Assembly: GCA_000708835.1 (NCBI GenBank)
Contig: DF237624.1
Span: forward strand, 15,976 to 38,211
Origin: Klebsormidium nitens
Taxonomy: Eukaryota; Streptophyta; Klebsormidiophyceae; Klebsormidiales; Klebsormidiaceae
Reading direction: 5' to 3'
Length of the DNA: 22,236 bases
A model generated the notes under the pieces. The model had not been told where the DNA came from. It searched no databases and saw only the letters and a program-made list of their open reading frames with translations. The position numbers and the translations under genes are program-made. This document shows, piece after piece, positions 18,095-22,236 of the stretch. Each line of letters starts with the position of its first letter. Within the stretch, counting starts at the first letter, position 1.

Positions 18095-21000
18095 ATGGCT
18101 TCTGACCTGCGATCCCACTGGGAAAAGTAAGCCGCTGTTCATGAGCTGAGTACGGCCTCAGTATGCAAAGCCAGAAGGGTCTTCTTGATAAAATTTGATT
18201 GAGACTGGGACTGATCATGATGGAGTTGCACTGGAAGGGCTTTCCATATTTGATGTGCTTCGAATCATTCGAAGAAGACCTGTCCATGTTCTGTCGCTTC
18301 TTTATATGTGTCTCTGATGCAAAACCTGGACATGGCTGTCGTGGAGGTTTAGAGCAAGAGGTTTAGACGGTGCTGCTGAGATCACTGAGCCCTGTCCCCC
18401 AAAACCCAAAGGTTGACCTGCATCTCATTTGTTTTTCTCCAGTGATCCTTCCTCCTCTGAGGAATCGGAAGGAGAGGATATTGAAGGTGTCGAGTATGCG
18501 CCCCGCTCTGTTGGCGGCTCCCAGTCTGGACGCTCGCTGGAGGAGTTCCTTCAAGACGAAGACTCTGCCAGCATCCAAGGCCCGTCCTTCTACAGGGCGT
18601 TCAGCAATGGGACAAGCCTCAGCCCAACTCAGCTGCCAAGGGGCGTCTCAACTTTGCTCAGCAAGGTAGAATTTGCTTCGGTGATTTTATCTGCTTCTGC
18701 TTCTGATTTTGCCGTGGTTCCGAAACAGCTTCTGTGATTGTACAACGACACCTTAGTTGACTGCCATCTAAATCTGTCGAGTGAAGCACCGTTGAGTAGG
18801 CTTGGGTCTGCTGCTTGAAATGCATAGGTTGCTCACCGGCATGTATGCCTTACAGGGTTACGTGCCCACCTCTCCATTTGCTTGGACTTCTGGTAGCGCC
18901 TTCGGAAAGCGGATATGCATAACCCCGCCAAGCAACTTCCAGGTGAGTTAAGAGGCTGATTCAAACTTGCGCAACTTGTGATTCAAACTTCGTGATACTG
19001 CACACGTTGATTGCAGTCGTTCTCCAATCGTTGCACCTGAGAAGATCCCATCAGCGTGGATCATTTCTTATTCCAGGCTAGTAGTTGCTTAACAGGACGG
19101 GCCTTAGATGCTGCCTACAGTGACCTTTCCAGTATGCTGACAACCGCCTCAACACTAGATGACGGTCTGTTGCACTTTGTAAAGGCTCTTGAGTCTGCTT
19201 CTAACTTCTTCCATCCTTTGGTCCACTTCTCCCTCATTTACTCACTGCCTTCTCCTCATGTAGGCGCCATCATCTCGTTGCATCCTGCAAAACGTTGGTG
19301 GCAAGAGGCTCGCAAGTGAAGCTTCAGCTGGCAAATGCAGTCCGAGTCCAACATCGAGAAGGAGAGGCCTCGCAAAGAAGCGTCGGCGCGTCATCCTCTC
19401 GCAAGACTCAGAAGAAGAGCGGCCGATGGCCCCCCTGCCTCTTGTAGAGGTGAGTCGTGCTTGCATACAAGTTTCGTCCAGGTTTTGCATGTATGAGATG
19501 CGAATTTTCAAACGACAAAACGTGGATATCAGCTGGAGTCCCTTTTCTGCAGCCAGCTCTGCTCGTATTCTGTGTTTTCTTGATGCAGAAGCTGGACAGG
19601 CTTTTAGAACTCAAATGTCGAGGCACGTCCCTAAGCTTGGAAACAAAAGAAGTGACGGTCCAGGTTCTGTCGTTTCTTTATACGTGTCTCTGATGCAAAA
19701 CCTGGACGGCAAAAATCTTGAGGCCCCAGATCCTTCACTCTTGGAAGTTACGAAGTCGAGGCACGGGCCTAAGCTTGGAAACAAAAGAAGTGACGGTCCA
19801 GGTTCTGTCGTTTCTTTGTACGTGTCTCTGATGCAAAACCTGGACAGCACAAAACTTCGAGGCCCTAAAGCAGTCGAATACCTTCGCTACGATGCAGAAA
19901 GCGAGCAGTGCCAACTGCTTAGCAATCAGATACCTTCAACGCCTTCCATCTCTTGACCTCGATCAAGTTCTTTGAACCGGGTTGCAAAGCCAGCAATTCT
20001 GACGCACACTATATCGTCCTTCTGCAGGTAGAAATTGGTCAATCGGTTGATAGGGTGCCCGCAACTGATCGCAGCCAAGAGCATGGTTTTGGACAAGAGC
20101 AAGCTCAGGTACAGCGCCTGGCCATAAGGTCTGTTTAAGGTTAGCTGAAGGCAAGTTGGTACAAGCTCGCAGCAGACTCGATTGCAGAGACGCACGTGTG
20201 AGCAGTCAAGTCAGGGACGAGAAACTCCGATTCAGACCTTCAAAGCATTACAGCACCTCGCAGCCGTTTGTGCAAGCTGATTCATACATTAAAAGAGCCG
20301 CTCACAGCTGAACGGCTTCCTCATGAGTGTCGTTTCAAATGCTTGCTTAAGTGAGCCGTTCCCTCCGTCAGCTTCCGAAGTGTTGTCTCCTTTTGGCAGC
20401 GTTGTTGCAATACTTCTGCTCGATTCACCTTGCAAAGACTAGAGGCTGCAAAGAATCAATCATGTGATGCCCGTCTAGCAGAAGTAGCGTAAATTCCCAG
20501 CCCCTGTTGCAGATCCCTGGTCGTGTAGTCGTGCACACTGAGCACGATGGTGCGGTTCAGACGGTGCAAGAAAACAAGCTGGGAACGGCCTTCTTCTTCA
20601 AGTTCAGTCGAGCAAAGCTCCACTACCAAGATCCGAAGAATGGGCCGCAGGGTTTCAGCAAGCGGCACGCTGCTCTCTGTGATCACACGGTGGAGTTGCA
20701 TCTTCTCGACCATAAGGGCTATCGTAGCTACGGGTCATACCCAAACTGGCCGACCGCGCGGGACTACACTCTGCAGCAGCCTTTCCTCGAGGAGGTGCTC
20801 GTCGAAGGGAGACCCTGCAAGCCGTTCCTAGATATGGAAAGCGATCAGGGGTTGCCTAAGGGGGAAACTCTTCGGAGCGTTATCAGCCAGTTTCAAGACG
20901 CCATCACGAAGATCTTTGCGGAGGACTACGCAGTCGAGATCCAAGAGCGGGATTTGAATCGGGTCCACTGCGACTATGGACCCGGCGGCAAGTTCAGCGT

Positions 21001-22236
21001 CCATCTCGTCATCTCAACGCACGGGCCGCGGCAATTGGTCTTCCGCTCCAATCTCGCCCCTAACGTTGACCCGCAAGGAGCAGGACACCTCGCCCGCAGG
21101 CTTGCTAAGGTTCTCCCCCCGTCCCTGGCTGACCTCATCGATCAGAGCGTCTACACTCGGAATCGAGGCATCCGGATGCCTGGTTGTGCAAAGCCCTCCA
21201 GACCTGACTGCCCGCTGCGTCCTCTGGACCACACCAAGCCATATGCTGACAGCGTCATCACCTGGTTCGACAAGGTAGGTAGCCTCATGTTGACGACAGC
21301 TTGTTTGCTGAAGAGACCATTCGCTGACCGGGCAAGGTAGAGGCAAGTTGCTGTCCGACCTTTTGCACAAACCTAGACAGACATTGTGCCAAGTCACTGC
21401 CTAGTCTCGTGTTGTCCTGTGTGCTTCTCACAACGGAACTTCAAAATGTGTAGCAACGTGGCAAGTTTTAGCCTGACCCTTCTCTACCTTCGATTCAAAC
21501 TCAAGCTTACACTTCAACCTTCAATATGAGCACGTTTCGAAGTATCATTAGGCAACTTGACCTGGCCTCTCGTAAGAACAAGGATCGCCTGTCTAGGTTT
21601 CGTCAATTATATATATGCTTCTCTGATGCAAAACATAGACAGCATATATTTCAAAAATTCAATGTCCTCAGCATCTATGTTTCGTCAAATAGAACAGCAG
21701 CCTTGCTTAATGGTATGAGGTCGATTCAAGAAGATGCTCGAACTTATGGTTATAATCCAAGTTTACAAGTGCGCATCATCTCTGACCTAGGTTGCGGCAC
21801 CCCAGATGTAGGAAATGCCCCACTGCTGGCTGACGTCATCGATCTGCTTCGTTGTTTTGACCAGGAGTTTGACTTTATCAAGGTCCCTGTCCTCGTGCCT
21901 GATGCTATGCGACAACACCGGCGCCCCACAAAGCCCGCGGAGATGGCTGTTCTCAGCGTCACCAATCTGGACGCCTACACGGTCCAACGCTGCCTAGAGC
22001 TCTTGCAAGCACGCTTGCATCCAACGGCCTTCAAGCGAGGAGCGAGTAGGGCGCTCAACTTCAGCTGGACGGACCGGGAAGGAGAGCCGTGCTACACCAG
22101 GCACACTCACTCCGGCGGGCGCGATCTTTTGTGCATCGTGAACGAGGCTCAGAACGCTGTCTTTGCCAAGTGCTCTAGTGAGCGGGTCGACTCCACGACC
22201 GGAGTGTGCTGCAAGGAGCAGCCTGCCCACTATCTC
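18095..22236 (+). CDS. Archaeo-eukaryotic primase (PrimPol/UL52 type), 3' end beyond the window
   Basis: Exons: 18095-18126, 18443-18665, 18856-18942, 19264-19449, 20028-20108, 20513-21274 and a last one open to the right edge, starting no later than 21792. The first six agree in phase (457 codons). The start MASDLRSHWEN is split by a GTAAGC donor and leads to an acidic stretch DPSSSEESEGEDIEG. KKRRRV (152-157) is a likely nuclear localisation signal. The catalytic core lies in exon 6: motif I FLDMES (D310, E312), motif II KFSVHLVIS (S365, H367), motif III IDQSVYTRNRGIRMPGCAK (D413, R424, K430), matching PrimPol/UL52-class primases, which make primers and can extend DNA. The last exon has CYTRHTH (22090), AKC (22171) and VCC (22207), the UL52/PrimPol zinc-binding pattern. 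The 21275-21791 acceptor is unsettled: CATAGACAG|CAT at 21642 keeps phase, while CCTAG at 21790 does not. It could be the host PrimPol or a mobile-element or virus-derived primase; the N-terminal extension favours the latter. Confidence 0.83.
18281..18332. repeat. Hairpin repeat (family 2), intron 1 of the primase gene
   Basis: TGTCCATGTTCTGTCG ... TCTGATGCAAAACCTGGACA is a 52-bp unit with imperfect terminal arms of about 10-12 bp. The loop shares TCTTTATA(T/C)GTGTCTCTGATG with the copies at 19658 and 19796. Confidence 0.8.
19658..19707. repeat. Hairpin repeat (family 2), intron 4 of the primase gene
   Basis: GTCCAGGTTCTGTCG ... GATGCAAAACCTGGAC, 50 bp. The arms GTCCAGGTT and AACCTGGAC pair perfectly over 9 bp and extend with one mismatch to 12 bp. 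Confidence 0.88.
19796..19845. repeat. Hairpin repeat (family 2), second copy in intron 4
   Basis: This is the same 50-bp unit as at 19658, with one base change in the loop (TTTGTACG for TTTATACG). The pairing arms are identical. Confidence 0.88.
21590..21641. repeat. Hairpin repeat (family 2), intron 6 of the primase gene
   Basis: TGTCTAGGTTTCGTCA ... TCTGATGCAAAACATAGACA, 52 bp. Both arms differ from the family consensus, yet TGTCTA still pairs with TAGACA. It lies in the intron after the catalytic exon, unless the acceptor at 21642 is the real one, in which case the hairpin ends exactly at the splice site. A loose half-copy (ATCTATGTTTCGTCAAAT) follows at 21673. Confidence 0.75.

Larger units (their letters stand above)
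19616..19891. repeat. 138-bp tandem duplication carrying two family-2 hairpins
   Basis: GTCGAGGCACG at 19616 and at 19754 starts two units 138 bp apart. They are almost identical for 92 bp (to the end of the hairpin) and recognisably related after that (GAGGCCCC / GAGGCCCT). The period is a multiple of three, so one frame stays open through both units, but splice signals on either side place the block in intron 4 (19450-20027) of the primase gene. Confidence 0.85.

Noticed and set aside
19056-19319. Plus-strand frame with ASSCLTGRALDAAYSDLSSM as an extra primase exon
   Set aside because: An acceptor at 19078 is plausible, but no donor keeps phase with the exon at 19264, and exons 18942 and 19264 already join in phase.

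Overview
The window is nuclear DNA of an intron-rich eukaryote. Exons are short, bounded by GT..AG sites with good consensus (GTGAGT, GTAAGC, ..TTGCAG), and reading phase carries across many introns; there is no bacterial-style operon or Shine-Dalgarno signal. Crinkler/RHS-type (CR) NTPase-nuclease genes are typical of algae, oomycetes, fungi and some early-diverging plants. A green or streptophyte alga is my best guess, but the sequence does not prove it.

Layout. (1) 1-2398: a degenerate ~120-bp-period repeat array built around a ~57-bp inverted-repeat (hairpin) unit. (2) 2399-3689, minus: first three exons of a gene encoding a basic N-terminal region, a Cys/His zinc-type motif and a basic/Gln segment. 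It is a diverged paralogue of the start of the gene in (5). (3) 3690-6592: mostly non-coding, with a clear 294-bp MITE at 4047-4340 and a doubtful retroelement remnant near 5.7 kb. (4) 9039-6593, minus: a CR-type P-loop ATPase with a C-terminal nuclease-like region; a possible upstream exon lies at 10000-9815. (5) 10969-16559, plus: a 13-exon, 928-codon gene whose phases all agree. It encodes a basic N terminus, a Cys/His motif (EsV-1-7-like), a coiled coil, a 2A-like ..GIEVNPGP.. sequence, a P-loop NTPase and a REase-like nuclease of the CR superfamily. (6) 16560-17745: intergenic DNA, then a promoter with ~75-bp repeats carrying TGA(G/C)TCA boxes and a TATATAAG box at 17746. (7) 18095 to the right edge, plus: an archaeo-eukaryotic primase (PrimPol/UL52 type) with an acidic, NLS-bearing N-terminal extension and the start of a UL52-type zinc motif; it runs off the window.

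How it fits together. The two CR-type genes point away from each other around ~10.0-10.97 kb. Together with the primase they form a neighbourhood of DNA-acting enzymes (NTPase-nucleases and a primase) in repeat-rich DNA. That fits a mobile-element or virus-derived accessory region, but this is inference; no terminal repeats bounding the whole region are visible. The two genes with recoverable intron structure each carry their own family of short TGT...ACA hairpin repeats inside their introns. The 2A-like motif sits exactly between the zinc/coiled-coil half and the NTPase-nuclease half of the 928-residue protein, so one mRNA may give two polypeptides.
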